Source: Hyphomicrobiales bacterium
GTDB taxonomy: Bacteria; Pseudomonadota; Alphaproteobacteria; Rhizobiales; Rhizobiaceae
Assembly (NCBI GenBank): GCA_900471515.1
Contig: UCFC01000018.1
Coordinates: 224,158 to 288,157, forward strand
Length of the DNA: 64,000 nucleotides
Direction of reading: 5' to 3'
Positions 7,359 to 16,950 of the stretch are shown here, in pieces. Under the pieces are notes generated by a model. That model saw nothing but the letters and a program-made list of their open reading frames with translations, was not told the DNA's origin and made no database searches. Within the stretch, counting starts at the first letter, position 1. Each line of letters starts with the position of its first letter. The position numbers were made by a program, and so were the translations under genes.

Positions 7359-8921
7359 TCATTCCCACTCGATCGTGCCGGGCGGCTTGCTCGTTACGTC
7401 ATAAACGACGCGGTTGATGCCGCGGACTTCGTTGATGATGCGGGTGGCGGCGCGGCCGAGGAATTCCATGTCGTAGTGATAGAAATCCGCCGTCATGCCG
7501 TCGACCGACGTGACCGCGCGCAATGCGCAGACGAATTCGTAGGTGCGGCCGTCGCCCATGACGCCGACGGTCTGGACGGGCAGCAGCACGGCGAAAGCCT
7601 GCCAGATCGCGTCGTAAAGGCCGGCCTTGCGGATTTCGTCGAGATAGATCGCATCGGCTTCGCGCAGGATCTCGAGCTTCTCGCGGGTAATGCCGCCGGG
7701 GCAGCGGATGGCAAGGCCCGGACCCGGGAAGGGGTGGCGCCCGATGAAGCTGTCGGGCAGGCCGAGCTCCTTGCCGAGCACGCGCACTTCGTCCTTGAAG
7801 AGTTCGCGCAGCGGCTCGACGAGCTGCATCTTCATGCGCTCCGGCAGGCCGCCGACATTATGGTGCGACTTGATGGTGACGGAAGGGCCGCCGGTGAAGG
7901 AGACCGACTCGATCACGTCGGGATAGAGCGTGCCCTGGCCGAGGAAATCGGCGCCGCCGAGTTTCCTGGCCTCCTCCTCGAAGGTTTCGATGAAGAGGCG
8001 GCCAATGATCTTGCGCTTGGTTTCCGGGTCTGAAACGCCTTCGAGCTCGCCGATGAAGCGATCGGAGGCATCGACGTGGATCAGGTGCAGATTGTAGTGC
8101 TCGCGGAACATGGCGACGACACCGGCCGCCTCGTCCTTGCGCATCAGGCCGTGGTCGACGAGGATGCAGGTCAGCTGGTCGCCGACGGCCTCATGGATGA
8201 GCAGGGCTGCGACCGACGAATCCACGCCGCCGGACAGCGCGCAGATGACGCGCTTGTCGCCGACTTGGCGGCGAATGTCTTCAACCGCCTTCTGACGGTA
8301 GGCCGACATCGTCCAGTCGCCCTTGATGCCGGCGATATTGTGGATGAAATTTGCAATCAGCTTGGCGCCGTCGGGCGTATGCACGACCTCGGGATGAAAC
8401 TGCACGCCGTAATATTTGCGCTTCTCGTCGGCGATGAAAGCGTAGGGCGCGTTGGAGGAGGTCGCAATAACCTCGAATCCCTCGGGCAGTTTCGTCACCC
8501 GGTCGCCATGGCTCATCCAGACCTGATGGCGCGATCCCTTGGACCACAGCCCTTCGAAGAGAGCGCAGTCTTCGTCGACCTCAAGGAAGGCGCGGCCGAA
8601 TTCGCGGTGATGGCCGCTTTCCACCATGCCGCCAAGCTGCATGCACATCGTCTGCTGGCCATAACAGATGCCGAACACCGGAAGGCCGCTGTCGAAGATG
8701 ATCTGCGGCGCCCGCGGCGAGCCTTCGTCGACCGTCGAGGCCGGGCTGCCGGACAGGATCACGGCTTTCGGCTGGAGGCGCTTGAAGCCCTCTTCGGCGG
8801 ACTGGAAGGGAACGATCTCGCAATAGACCCCGGCTTCACGCACGCGTCGCGCGATGAGCTGGGTCACCTGGCTGCCGAAATCGACGATGAGAACGCTGTC
8901 GGGATGTGCTGTCTGGGTCAT
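7359..8921 (-). CDS. guaA: GMP synthase (glutamine-hydrolysing)
   Basis: 520-residue cytoplasmic enzyme that aminates XMP to GMP with glutamine and ATP. The N-terminal class I amidotransferase domain has the nucleophile in GICYGQQTM and the His/Glu pair in QFHPEV; the ATP pyrophosphatase domain has the P-loop SGGVDSSV; the C-terminal dimerisation domain ends in PPGTIEWE. Full length for the family. Its 3' end is intact although an integrase gene lies 290 bp downstream, which is notable because the guaA 3' end is a known insertion site for genomic islands. Confidence 0.98.
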   Translation of the reverse strand: MTQTAHPDSVLIVDFGSQVTQLIARRVREAGVYCEIVPFQSAEEGFKRLQPKAVILSGSPASTVDEGSPRAPQIIFDSGLPVFGICYGQQTMCMQLGGMVESGHHREFGRAFLEVDEDCALFEGLWSKGSRHQVWMSHGDRVTKLPEGFEVIATSSNAPYAFIADEKRKYYGVQFHPEVVHTPDGAKLIANFIHNIAGIKGDWTMSAYRQKAVEDIRRQVGDKRVICALSGGVDSSVAALLIHEAVGDQLTCILVDHGLMRKDEAAGVVAMFREHYNLHLIHVDASDRFIGELEGVSDPETKRKIIGRLFIETFEEEARKLGGADFLGQGTLYPDVIESVSFTGGPSVTIKSHHNVGGLPERMKMQLVEPLRELFKDEVRVLGKELGLPDSFIGRHPFPGPGLAIRCPGGITREKLEILREADAIYLDEIRKAGLYDAIWQAFAVLLPVQTVGVMGDGRTYEFVCALRAVTSVDGMTADFYHYDMEFLGRAATRIINEVRGINRVVYDVTSKPPGTIEWE

Positions 8922-9013
8922 GGCGAGCCTTTAATGAAAAGCGCCTCTTCTTGCAATGCGGGAAATCGGCCGCGGCCGGGTTTTATTGTCCCGATTGTCC
9001 CTCTTTTCGGCGC

Positions 9014-9652
9014 CTAGAACCAGAAAACACCGTCTTCCAGGGCAGTAAACAGGCTGTCGACGGCGTAGGAGAGCTTGCGGTCGACGATATGCAGATATTC
9101 GGTCCAGCCGGAAATATGCTGCAGCTCGACTGCGCCGTCCGAAATGCCGCGAAGGCCGATCAGCGGCAGTTTATAGCCCTGGCAGGCGCGCAGCACCGCA
9201 TAGGTTTCCATATCCACCATGTCGGCGGCGATATTGGCATAGGCCGCGCCCGAGACCACATTGCCGCCGGTCGAGAGCGTGGCTTCGGGAATGCCGGGAA
9301 TGCGCAGCGGCAGCTCCAGTTCGGCCGGCAGGTCGAGGAAGGGCGTCTTGCCTTTCTCAAAGCCGAGCGGCGAGGCGTCCATGTCGCGATAGGAGACCGA
9401 CGTGACCTGATAGACCTCGGTCTGCTGCAGGCGTGCCGAACCGGCCGAACCGAGCGAGACGACGAGATCGGGCAGTTCGTCGGAAGCGTCGAGACGGGAA
9501 AGCGACTTGGTGATCGCGATTGCCGCTTCGACCGGGCCGACGCCCGTCATCAGCGGCTCGATGCGCGAACGCAGGAACGGGCCATATTCCGCCTCTGCGG
9601 CCATGACGAACAGGATGGACTTGCCTGCGACGGACTTCAGTTCGAATTTCAT
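9014..9652 (-). CDS. mtnN: 5'-methylthioadenosine/S-adenosylhomocysteine nucleosidase-type phosphorylase superfamily protein
   Basis: 212-residue nucleoside hydrolase that removes adenine from methylthioadenosine or S-adenosylhomocysteine. Motifs include FVMAAEAEYGPF near the start, the glycine-rich GVGPVEAAIA, LGSAGSA, the substrate-binding VDMETYAV and the acidic RGISDGA. The ATG at 9652 overlaps the stop of the thioesterase gene by four bases, so translation is coupled; a longer frame reading back to 10156 is only an overlap with that gene. Confidence 0.88.
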   Translation of the reverse strand: MKFELKSVAGKSILFVMAAEAEYGPFLRSRIEPLMTGVGPVEAAIAITKSLSRLDASDELPDLVVSLGSAGSARLQQTEVYQVTSVSYRDMDASPLGFEKGKTPFLDLPAELELPLRIPGIPEATLSTGGNVVSGAAYANIAADMVDMETYAVLRACQGYKLPLIGLRGISDGAVELQHISGWTEYLHIVDRKLSYAVDSLFTALEDGVFWF

Positions 9653-10098
9653 CCCGTAATTCCCTCTCTTCCGCGAATGACCATCATCGTTCCGGTCATG
9701 GACGCGATGAGCTTGGCCGGCCCGTCGCTGATCGCATAAGCTCGCCCGTCGGCGACGATGATGTTGGAGCCGGGCTTGGTGATCTCGCCCCTGAAGAGGA
9801 AGCGCTCGCCGCGCCCCGGCGACATGAGGTTGACCTTGAACTCGATCGTCAGGATCGAGGCTTCGGCGTCGATAACGCTGTAGGCGGCAAAACCGCAGGC
9901 CGAATCGAGCGCTGCGGAAATGATGCCCGCGTGCAAAATGCCGTGCTGCTGTGTCAGTTTGACGTCGAAGGGAAGCTCGATTTCCACCATGCCGTGCTCG
10001 ACGCGCGTCAACTCCGCGCCGATGGTGTGCATGGCCGCCTGTCGTGCAAAGTTCTGGCGGATCCGCTCCCGGAAATCGCCTCTGTCGGTATCGTTCAT
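9649..10098 (-). CDS. PaaI family thioesterase (hot-dog fold)
   Basis: 149-residue hot-dog-fold protein of the PaaI/acyl-CoA thioesterase group. It contains HGILHAGIISAALDSACGFAA, which holds the HGG-like helix region, and later IEFKVNLMSPGRGE, a standard strand pair for the fold. It probably cleaves aryl- or acyl-CoA thioesters; the substrate is unknown. It is upstream of and overlapping mtnN, so the two form an operon. Confidence 0.9.
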   Translation of the reverse strand: MNDTDRGDFRERIRQNFARQAAMHTIGAELTRVEHGMVEIELPFDVKLTQQHGILHAGIISAALDSACGFAAYSVIDAEASILTIEFKVNLMSPGRGERFLFRGEITKPGSNIIVADGRAYAISDGPAKLIASMTGTMMVIRGREGITG

Positions 10099-10200
10099 CG
10101 CAGCCCTCTCGCGACCGCGAAAGTGGCATGGCCGGCCGGATTCGACAAGGTTGCAATCCGGCTCACGATGATTTTGTCTTCACCGCCATCAGGGCGCAAT

Positions 10201-10803
10201 CTATTCGCGATGGACCGATTCTGCCCTGTGAGCCGCCCCGATCGTTTCGCGAACGGCCTGCAGCACTTCGTCGGCCAGCGACGGGGCCGATTTGATCACG
10301 GCGCGCGAGACGGCGAGCGCGCCGATCTGCCCAACAACCGCGGCAATCGCAAGCCGCCGCCTTTCGGGCGCTGGGACGGCATCCGAAAGCGATCCTTCGA
10401 GCATCGCAGTCATCTCCTCGAAGGCCTTCGCGAAGCTCTCGCTGACGGCGCAGCCCTGCCGGCCGACTTCGCTGGCCGATGCGGTCATCGGGCAACCCGT
10501 CTCCACCTTGTCGCGCATGTCGGGCGAGATCAGCCCCTCGACATAGTCCTGGAATGACGCGTCTCGCCCGCCGGCCCACTCTCGCGTATCGGCCATGTTG
10601 CCTTCGAACCCGTGCGTGAAGGCTTCGGCCGCCAGCGCGTCCTTGGAAGGGAAATGTGCGTAGAGCGCGCCGTGGGTCAGCCCGGCCTCCCTGGCGATAT
10701 CGGCCACTCCCACGCCATCGATGCCGCGCTTGCGGAACAGCCGGCTGGCCGCCTGCAGCAAGGCGCCACGGTTCTCCGCCGCCTTTTCCTTGGAAACACG
10801 CAT
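10201..10803 (-). CDS. TetR/AcrR family transcriptional regulator
   Basis: 200-residue repressor. The N-terminal helix-turn-helix is IDGVGVADIAREAGLTHGALYAHF; the C-terminal ligand domain has a cysteine-containing ETGCPMTASASEVGRQG stretch. Start at 10803 has GGAG at the right distance; 19 more in-frame codons upstream lie over the operator region and are unlikely to be translated. Divergent from the aldo-keto reductase gene with a 119-bp spacer holding two similar palindromes, so it very probably represses that gene and itself. Confidence 0.93.
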   Translation of the reverse strand: MRVSKEKAAENRGALLQAASRLFRKRGIDGVGVADIAREAGLTHGALYAHFPSKDALAAEAFTHGFEGNMADTREWAGGRDASFQDYVEGLISPDMRDKVETGCPMTASASEVGRQGCAVSESFAKAFEEMTAMLEGSLSDAVPAPERRRLAIAAVVGQIGALAVSRAVIKSAPSLADEVLQAVRETIGAAHRAESVHRE

Positions 10804-10838
10804 GTCTGATCTCCGGATACGGTCAAGAAAATTTTTAA

Positions 10839-10894
10839 TTGCGTTCACAATCAAAGTCAATTAAAAGCTCGCAACGTATTAGTTGCGATCGCAA
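10839..10894. promoter_or_regulatory. two TetR operator candidates
   Basis: TTGCGTTCACAA at 10839-10850 and TTGCGATCGCAA at 10883-10894 share ten of twelve bases; the second is a perfect palindrome. They are 44 bp apart between the divergent TetR and aldo-keto reductase genes. A wider repeat TTAATTG...CAATTAA (10835-10864) surrounds the first. Confidence 0.65.
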
Positions 10895-10922
10895 TTAAAA
10901 AAGGAACGGAAGGACACACACC

Positions 10923-11969
10923 ATGCGTTACAAGCTTTTTGGCAAACATACGGGCCTGCGCGTCTCCGAACTGGTGCTGGGGGCCGGTAATTTCGGCACG
11001 CGCTGGGGGCATGGCGGCGAACCCGACGAAGCCCGCCGTATCTTCGAGATCTACGCGGAGGCCGGCGGCAATTTCATCGACACGGCCAATGGCTATCAGT
11101 TCGGCCAGTCGGAAGAGATCCTCGGCGATTTGCTGGCCGGAAAGCGCGATGACTTCGTGCTGGCGACGAAATTCACGATGCAGACCGATCCTGGCTCCGG
11201 CATTCTGGCAACGGGTAACAGCCGCAAGTCGATGATTTCGTCCGTGGAGGCCAGCCTGAAGCGACTGAAGACCGATCGCATCGATCTCCTTTGGGCGCAT
11301 ATGTCCGATGGCGTGACCCCCATCGACGAACTCGTTCGCGGCTTTGACGATCTCGTCCGCGCCGGCAAGATCCTCTATGCGGGCCTTTCCGATTTCCCGG
11401 CATGGCGCGTGGCCCGCGCAGCAACCATCGCCGAATTGCGCGGCGTGGCCCCCATTGCCGGTATCCAGGTCGAGCACAGCCTCGTCGAACGCTCCACCGA
11501 GCAGGAACTGCTTCCGGCGGGCCAGGCGCTCGGCCTTGGCGTCGTGGCCTGGTCGCCGCTTGGCGGCGGCATGCTGACCGGCAAATACCGGCAGGGTGAA
11601 AAGGGCCGCGCGGAGGGCCTCGGCGGACGCGTATTCCAGGCGGAAAATTCTGTGCAGCGCACCGCCATCCTCGATACCCTGATCGCCGTTGCGGCGGAGG
11701 TCGAGGCCACGCCGGCGGAAATCGCCATTGCCTGGGTCGCAGCCAAGGGGTCGCTGCCGATCATCGGGCCGCGCACTGTCGAGCAGCTTAAAAACAATCT
11801 CTCGGCCGTGAACGTGAGGCTGTCGTCCGAGCAGATTTCCCGCCTCGACACGGTAAGCGCACTCCCGCCGGTCTTCCCCTACACGCTGCTGGGCAATCCG
11901 GAAAACCGGGATGGTTTCACCGGCGGCAAGCTCGACCTGTTCGACGCTCCGGCGCAAGTCGTGGCCTGA
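10923..11969 (+). CDS. aldo/keto reductase
   Basis: 348-residue NADPH-dependent reductase of the YajO/general stress AKR group. Catalytic residues appear in GGNFIDTANGYQFGQSE (Asp and Tyr), VLATKF (Lys) and IDLLWAHMSDG (His). The C-terminal half carries the nucleotide-binding IGPRTVEQLKNNLSA. Likely acts on reactive aldehydes or quinones and is likely derepressed through the divergent TetR protein. ATG at 10923 follows an AAGGA site. A strong hairpin follows the gene. Confidence 0.94.
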   Translation: MRYKLFGKHTGLRVSELVLGAGNFGTRWGHGGEPDEARRIFEIYAEAGGNFIDTANGYQFGQSEEILGDLLAGKRDDFVLATKFTMQTDPGSGILATGNSRKSMISSVEASLKRLKTDRIDLLWAHMSDGVTPIDELVRGFDDLVRAGKILYAGLSDFPAWRVARAATIAELRGVAPIAGIQVEHSLVERSTEQELLPAGQALGLGVVAWSPLGGGMLTGKYRQGEKGRAEGLGGRVFQAENSVQRTAILDTLIAVAAEVEATPAEIAIAWVAAKGSLPIIGPRTVEQLKNNLSAVNVRLSSEQISRLDTVSALPPVFPYTLLGNPENRDGFTGGKLDLFDAPAQVVA

Positions 11970-11988
11970 TATCCCGGCCTCTGCTCAC

Positions 11989-12023
11989 GGGCGCGCCAGC
12001 CGGATCTGTCCGGCGCGCGCCCC
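11989..12023 (+). terminator. hairpin terminator after the aldo/keto reductase
   Basis: An outer GC stem (GGGCGCGCC with GCGCGCCC) continues inward into CCGGA-TCTG-TCCGG, giving a long GC-rich hairpin 20 bp after the stop codon. Downstream bases are CTCTTG, so the U-tract is weak. Confidence 0.6.
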
Positions 12024-12098
12024 TCTTGAACATGCCCTGAAACTTCTTCTGGTTAAGGCTCTGCAGGACTATGATCGATCAAACCTGAGAGCGGACGC

Positions 12099-13178
12099 AT
12101 GAAGGCATTTTCTCCATCGATGAGCAATTACGAGACCTGGCTGGCACACGAGTTGCAGGGCGAACTCGTACAGGAGGATATTGGCGAGAAGCACCGGAAG
12201 ATGCGCGAGAGTTCGTTCGCCTTCCTGCGGGCCACCTACTGGCGCTGGGCGGAGATCGTCTACGAGGTCAGGCCGGAGCTTGCCGGCATGCCGCAGGTGC
12301 TGTCGATCGGCGATACCCATCTGGAGAATTTCGGCACCTGGCGGGATATCGAGGGGCGGCTCGTCTGGGGCGCCAACGATTTCGACGATGCGGCGATCAT
12401 GCCCTACGGGCTGGATCTCGTCCGGCTGGTGGCCAGCGCCATCCTGGCTCTGCCGGACGACGGAATTTCCGGCAGGGCGATCGCTGAACTCGTTCTGGCC
12501 GGATATGTGCGCGGCCTTGAGCATCCGAACCCCGTCGTGCTGGAGCGCGACCATCCCTGGCTGCGCGACAAACTGCTGCTTTCGGAAGACGAGCGGAAGG
12601 AATTCTGGAAGAAATGGGAGAGCCGCAAGCCCGGCAAAAAGCCGGCTCCCGGCCGTTTTGTCGAGGCCCTGAAAAACGCCCTGCCGAAGGGCTCGGGAAA
12701 CGTAACACCCGTGCCGGTGACGAAGGGTACGGGAAGTCTCGGCCGGCCGCGTTTCGCCGCCTATGTGCCGGAGTGGCGCGGCGGTCCCGTGCTGCGTGAA
12801 GCCAAGGCGCTTGTGCCCTCGGCCTGGTCCCTGGCAAGGTCAGGAGATCACGTCATCAGAACCGGCATCATCGCCGCCGGGCGGATGCGCAGCCCCGATC
12901 CCCATTTTGCGGTGGTCGGCCGCATTCTCGTTCGCAGACTTTCGCCCAACAGCCGCAAGATCGAGATCAAGACCGATGCGAAGACCCTGTTGAACGGCGC
13001 AATGCTCGAGCTGATGGGCTTCGAGATCGCCAATTGCCATTCGGATGACGCGGCAAACGCTGCGACGATCCGCAGCGACCTTCGCTCCCGCGATGAGGGG
13101 TGGCTCCATGCGGCGGCCCGGGCAGCCGCCGAAGCCACCGAACGGGAGTGGAAGACCTACCGAGCCGGCGCCGGCTGA
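12099..13178 (+). CDS. DUF2252 family protein
   Basis: 359-residue protein of the DUF2252 family, which resembles aminoglycoside-phosphotransferase-like kinases. Recognisable parts are VLSIGDTHLENFGTWRD, corresponding to a catalytic-loop-like segment, and ANDFDDAAIMPYGLDLVRL, a metal-binding-like segment. Shorter than many members (about 400-450 residues). Cellular role unknown. Its 3' end overlaps the convergent DUF1513 gene by 22 bp. Confidence 0.85.
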   Translation: MKAFSPSMSNYETWLAHELQGELVQEDIGEKHRKMRESSFAFLRATYWRWAEIVYEVRPELAGMPQVLSIGDTHLENFGTWRDIEGRLVWGANDFDDAAIMPYGLDLVRLVASAILALPDDGISGRAIAELVLAGYVRGLEHPNPVVLERDHPWLRDKLLLSEDERKEFWKKWESRKPGKKPAPGRFVEALKNALPKGSGNVTPVPVTKGTGSLGRPRFAAYVPEWRGGPVLREAKALVPSAWSLARSGDHVIRTGIIAAGRMRSPDPHFAVVGRILVRRLSPNSRKIEIKTDAKTLLNGAMLELMGFEIANCHSDDAANAATIRSDLRSRDEGWLHAAARAAAEATEREWKTYRAGAG

Positions 13179-14257
13179 GCGATCCGCACGATATGCTGGT
13201 CCCAGGCGACATCGCTGTGAGCCGACTGGAATTCGCCATCGTAGGATGAAACGGCAAAACCGCCGGGAGCGGGCGCAATGCCGGCCGCATCCCGAACGCT
13301 GTCCTCGCGCAGCACCTTTCCCGTTTTTGCGTCGATGGTGACGGACGCACCGCCGATCGGCGACGTGACGCCGACCAGGCCCTCCTTCCGGTTGACCGCG
13401 ATTGCCCCGACATAGTTGGCAAGCCGTCGCGTCGTCTCCTCGGGCAGGTCGATGAAAGCGAGATCCTCGCCTCTCGCAAAATGGCCGATGAGCGGCGGCA
13501 GGTCCTTGCGGTGGCCTTCATACTGGCAGGCAAACCAGATGCGGCCGCTGGCATCGACATCCACATGGCGTGTCGAGACGGACGACCATTGTGGCGGCAG
13601 CGTGTGTTTTTCGATCAGCGTGCCGCTCGCGGCATCGATAAGCGCCAGTGACGGCTGCATATTGCCGAGATTAAGCTTGGTGCGGCCGAAATCCGGATGG
13701 GTCTCGATACCGCCATTGGCGACGATGAGCATGCGCCCGTCGTCGGAAACCGTCATGTCGTGCGGGCCGACGCCAAAGGTTTCGTATTCGCCGATGCGTG
13801 CGAAACGGTTTGTCGCATCATAGAGGCCGATCATGCCCCTGTTATTGTCGAAATCGTTCTCGCTCGCATAGAGCAGCCGCCCGTCCGGTGAGAAGGCGCC
13901 ATGGCCGTAGAAATGCCGGCCCTCCGGCGAAGTGATGACGACGGGCTCGCCCTTGTTCCAGGGATCGAAGATCATCGCGAACGTGCCGGGCCGACGGGCG
14001 AAGGCCACCGTACGGCCGGTCGCAAGGCTATAGGCCATGCCATGGGCGCGGGCGGGCAGCGCCACCTGGTCGACGATCTCGCCCCGTTCTGTGACGGTCG
14101 CCACCGCAAAGGACCCGTCGGCCCTGCGGATGCCGGAAGCATAGACGGCATCGGCCCGGCCAAGGGCCAGCAGCGCCTGGGGCTTCAGAGCCGCCAGAAA
14201 GCCGATGCCGGCGGCCTTGACGAAGCCGCGCCGGTCGATGGCGCCGCTGTGCCACAT
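13157..14257 (-). CDS. DUF1513 family protein with Tat signal
   Basis: 366-residue protein, last gene of the imelysin operon. The N-terminus has a twin-arginine signal (DRRGFVKAAGIGFLAAL), so it should be exported folded to the periplasm. The rest resembles a seven-bladed beta-propeller, with repeated segments such as GHGAFSPDGRLLYASEN and GPHDMTVSDDGRMLIVANGG. Start chosen at 14257, four bases after the upstream imelysin stop, with GAGG nearby. It is regularly found next to imelysins and di-haem oxidoreductases; function unknown, linked to iron uptake by context. Confidence 0.88.
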   Translation of the reverse strand: MWHSGAIDRRGFVKAAGIGFLAALKPQALLALGRADAVYASGIRRADGSFAVATVTERGEIVDQVALPARAHGMAYSLATGRTVAFARRPGTFAMIFDPWNKGEPVVITSPEGRHFYGHGAFSPDGRLLYASENDFDNNRGMIGLYDATNRFARIGEYETFGVGPHDMTVSDDGRMLIVANGGIETHPDFGRTKLNLGNMQPSLALIDAASGTLIEKHTLPPQWSSVSTRHVDVDASGRIWFACQYEGHRKDLPPLIGHFARGEDLAFIDLPEETTRRLANYVGAIAVNRKEGLVGVTSPIGGASVTIDAKTGKVLREDSVRDAAGIAPAPGGFAVSSYDGEFQSAHSDVAWDQHIVRIAQPAPAR

Positions 14258-14261
14258 CGCC

Positions 14262-15365
14262 TCAATCCCCGTCCGAGAAGGAGAAGCCGGCCGAAAGGCC
14301 GATGGCCGCGCCATACTGGTCGCTGATCGTGGTGATGAGGTCGCGGCTTTCGGTCAGCAGCGTATCCAGCTTGGCCTTTTCCGCATCGCTGACGGCGACT
14401 TCGATATCGGGGTTCAGCTTGGAGACGCTGTCGATGATCGTCTTCAGCTTGGTGTCGATCGAATCGGCAACCGCCTTCTTCTCGGGCGGCAGCAACTCGG
14501 CCATGCCGGCCTTCTGCCAGAGCGTACGGATCCCCTCGAGGTTCGCGGCCATCGATTTCCAGGTATTCTTCGAACGCCAGTAGATCGCCATGCGCGGGCG
14601 CGCGGGCGTATCCTTTCCCTTGTAGAACTGCTCCAGCCGCTGGTCCCGGACATTCTCCGCGCCGTGGACGAGAATGCCGAGCAGCGCCGTGACGGCTTCC
14701 TTGTTGTCCATGAAATCGTCGCTCTGCGGGCCGGGATGTTTCCAGCTTGCCTGCACGCCGTCAGGCTTCTCCCAGGCGGCGACGACTTCGCCGGCCTCGC
14801 GCTGGATATTGCCGGCGACCGCCTGGCCGTAGAGGCAGCGGAAGCCGCCCTTCTGCTTGATGAGATCGTCGGAACCGTTGCCGTAAAGCACATATTCCAG
14901 CGCGGTCAGGCCCTGCAGGGCGACACTCTTGCCGGCAATGGCGTCGACGGTCGCGTCCTTCGGATCGGCCTTGGCGATCAGCGCCTGAACCTGCTTGAGG
15001 CCAACGCCCTTGCGGTCGGGATAAAAGAGGATGTGCTCGAAGAGATTGTCCTGGATGACAGGGCCGGTCTGCACGATCTCGATGGTCGACCAGTAGCGGA
15101 TCGTATCGTCAAAGGCGGACTTGGCGCGGTCGAGCGTCTGCTGCGTGCCCGACGCGCAGAGGTCGTTCATCGCCGTGGTCAGGCGCGCGGAAGACTGCTG
15201 CATATTGCGGTAGCCGGGGCGGATAACCTCGTCGACGGCCCGCTGCATGACGGAGGGCACGGCATCCTCGTTGAGGCCCGAAGCGGGCGGTGCTGCGCTC
15301 TGGGCGGCAGCCGATGTGGCAAAGCCGGTCAAGGCGAGGCAAAGCAGGGTGTGCCAGGGGCGCAT
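14262..15365 (-). CDS. imelysin family protein lacking the GxHxxE histidine
   Basis: 367-residue periplasmic imelysin-like protein with signal peptide (LLCLALTGFATSAAAQ). Two similar helical repeats are expected for the family. The place of the imelysin GxHxxE motif reads GLTALEYVLYG, with threonine instead of histidine, unlike the first imelysin of this operon. It starts one base into the stop of the di-haem oxidoreductase gene, so translation is coupled. Probably works with that cytochrome in periplasmic iron handling (inference from operon). Confidence 0.88.
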   Translation of the reverse strand: MRPWHTLLCLALTGFATSAAAQSAAPPASGLNEDAVPSVMQRAVDEVIRPGYRNMQQSSARLTTAMNDLCASGTQQTLDRAKSAFDDTIRYWSTIEIVQTGPVIQDNLFEHILFYPDRKGVGLKQVQALIAKADPKDATVDAIAGKSVALQGLTALEYVLYGNGSDDLIKQKGGFRCLYGQAVAGNIQREAGEVVAAWEKPDGVQASWKHPGPQSDDFMDNKEAVTALLGILVHGAENVRDQRLEQFYKGKDTPARPRMAIYWRSKNTWKSMAANLEGIRTLWQKAGMAELLPPEKKAVADSIDTKLKTIIDSVSKLNPDIEVAVSDAEKAKLDTLLTESRDLITTISDQYGAAIGLSAGFSFSDGD

Positions 15366-16903
15366 CAGAGTGACTCCAGGAATGTAATCAGGGCCTCTCT
15401 ATCGTCTTTTGACAGCGAGGAGAATGCGTTACGGGCCTTTTCAGCTTCGCCGCCATGCCAGAGGATTGCTTCGGTGAGGTTTCTGGCACGGCCGTCATGC
15501 AGGAAGAAGCTGTGTCCGCTGACAGTCCGGGTCAGTCCTATACCCCATAGCGGCGGCGTGCGCCATTCACGTCCGCTTGCAAGTCCGACCTGCTGCCCGT
15601 CGGCCAGACCGTCCCCCATGTCGTGCAGCAGGAAGTCGGAATAGGGCCAGATGAGCTGGAAGGATTGCGCCTTTTCAGCGGTGTCGCGACGGGTAACGAA
15701 TTTCGGGACGTGGCAGGAGATGCAGCCGGCATCGTAGAAAATCTGCTTGCCGCGCAGCGTGGCGGCGAAGCTTGCCTTGCGGCGCGCCGGTACGGCGAGG
15801 TTCTCCGAATAGAAGGTGACGAGATCGAGCACCGGGCCGGGCGCTTCCTCGTTGCCGAGGCGTTTCTGCACGCCATCGGGCATGGCGAGGCATTTTGCCT
15901 CAGCCGCGGTGCAGTCGCCATGTGCATCGGGCGCGTCGGGCGTCGAAATGCCGATATCGTTGGAAAAGGCGTCTGCGCTCTGGTCGCGCACGGTGGCGTT
16001 CTGCGCCTTCCAGCCGAAACGGCCGAGTGCGATCCGGCCGCTGCGGTGATCGCGCACGATCGCCGCCTTTCCGGAAATGCCGTCGTGGTCGTGATCGTCA
16101 GGGTCGGCATGGGCGAGAATATCGGCCTCCGGGATCGCCTGGATCAGCCCGAGCCCGATCATCGCGGGCGCAACCCGCGCCGAGATGGTCGTGCCGGGAT
16201 CGAGCGGACCGTAGGCAAGATTCCTGGCGGAATAGCTCGGCCTGCGAAGGCTCGCCGTTTCGCCGCCATTGAGCGTCACTGTCTCTTCGCTGTAGGTGAC
16301 GGCAACCTTGCCCTCCGCGGCAAGCCCGGGAACGGCAAGATCCTGAAGCTGATGGCCATAGACCGGGTCGGGGAAAGTAACGATGTCGGCGTCCGCGAGC
16401 GCCTTTTCCTCCTCGGGCGTCTTCGCCGCACGGGCCAGGCGCAGGAACATCGAAGTGGCGCTCGGTCCGCCGTCCGGCGGTTTGCCGCGGCCATCGTTGA
16501 GATGGCAGCTCATGCAGGAGCGTGCGTTGAAAAGCGGCCCAAGACCGTCCGATGCCTGCGTGGAGGACGGCGCCGAAACCCAGAGCTTGCGGAACAGCGC
16601 ATTGCCGAGCCGGAAGTTCTGTTCTTCCTCGAAGGGGATATTGGCGGAGATATGCGAGAAACTGTCTTCCGTGACCGGATCGATGGAGGTCGCAGCTCCC
16701 GCCTGCATGGCCTCATAGGGCTCGGCCTTGCTGAAATCATGCGTCGGCCTGACAATGTCGGCGACGCGCTTCAGGTCGGTGTCGGAAAGATCGGTCCGTC
16801 TGGTCGCAAGATCGAATGTGCCGGCAAGGGCGACAGGAAGCCCGGCCAGCAAAGCGCAGAAAGTCGCGCTGACAAGAAGACGACGGGCCGGGTTATGCGA
16901 CAT
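15365..16903 (-). CDS. di-haem oxidoreductase family protein (thiol-oxidoreductase-like)
   Basis: 512-residue exported c-type cytochrome. An N-terminal signal sequence ends near VALAG; two haem-binding sites are visible, CMSCH at 130-134 and CISCH at 394-398. The family is the COG3488 di-haem 'thiol oxidoreductase' group, distantly related to di-haem peroxidases. It lies between two imelysin genes, the standard conserved order. A redox step during iron acquisition is the likely role; this is inference from neighbours. Confidence 0.93.
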   Translation of the reverse strand: MSHNPARRLLVSATFCALLAGLPVALAGTFDLATRRTDLSDTDLKRVADIVRPTHDFSKAEPYEAMQAGAATSIDPVTEDSFSHISANIPFEEEQNFRLGNALFRKLWVSAPSSTQASDGLGPLFNARSCMSCHLNDGRGKPPDGGPSATSMFLRLARAAKTPEEEKALADADIVTFPDPVYGHQLQDLAVPGLAAEGKVAVTYSEETVTLNGGETASLRRPSYSARNLAYGPLDPGTTISARVAPAMIGLGLIQAIPEADILAHADPDDHDHDGISGKAAIVRDHRSGRIALGRFGWKAQNATVRDQSADAFSNDIGISTPDAPDAHGDCTAAEAKCLAMPDGVQKRLGNEEAPGPVLDLVTFYSENLAVPARRKASFAATLRGKQIFYDAGCISCHVPKFVTRRDTAEKAQSFQLIWPYSDFLLHDMGDGLADGQQVGLASGREWRTPPLWGIGLTRTVSGHSFFLHDGRARNLTEAILWHGGEAEKARNAFSSLSKDDREALITFLESL

Positions 16904-16950
16904 TTCAAGGGTCCGGGCCGCTCCGGGTTCGGAACGGCCCGCCTTTTTGC

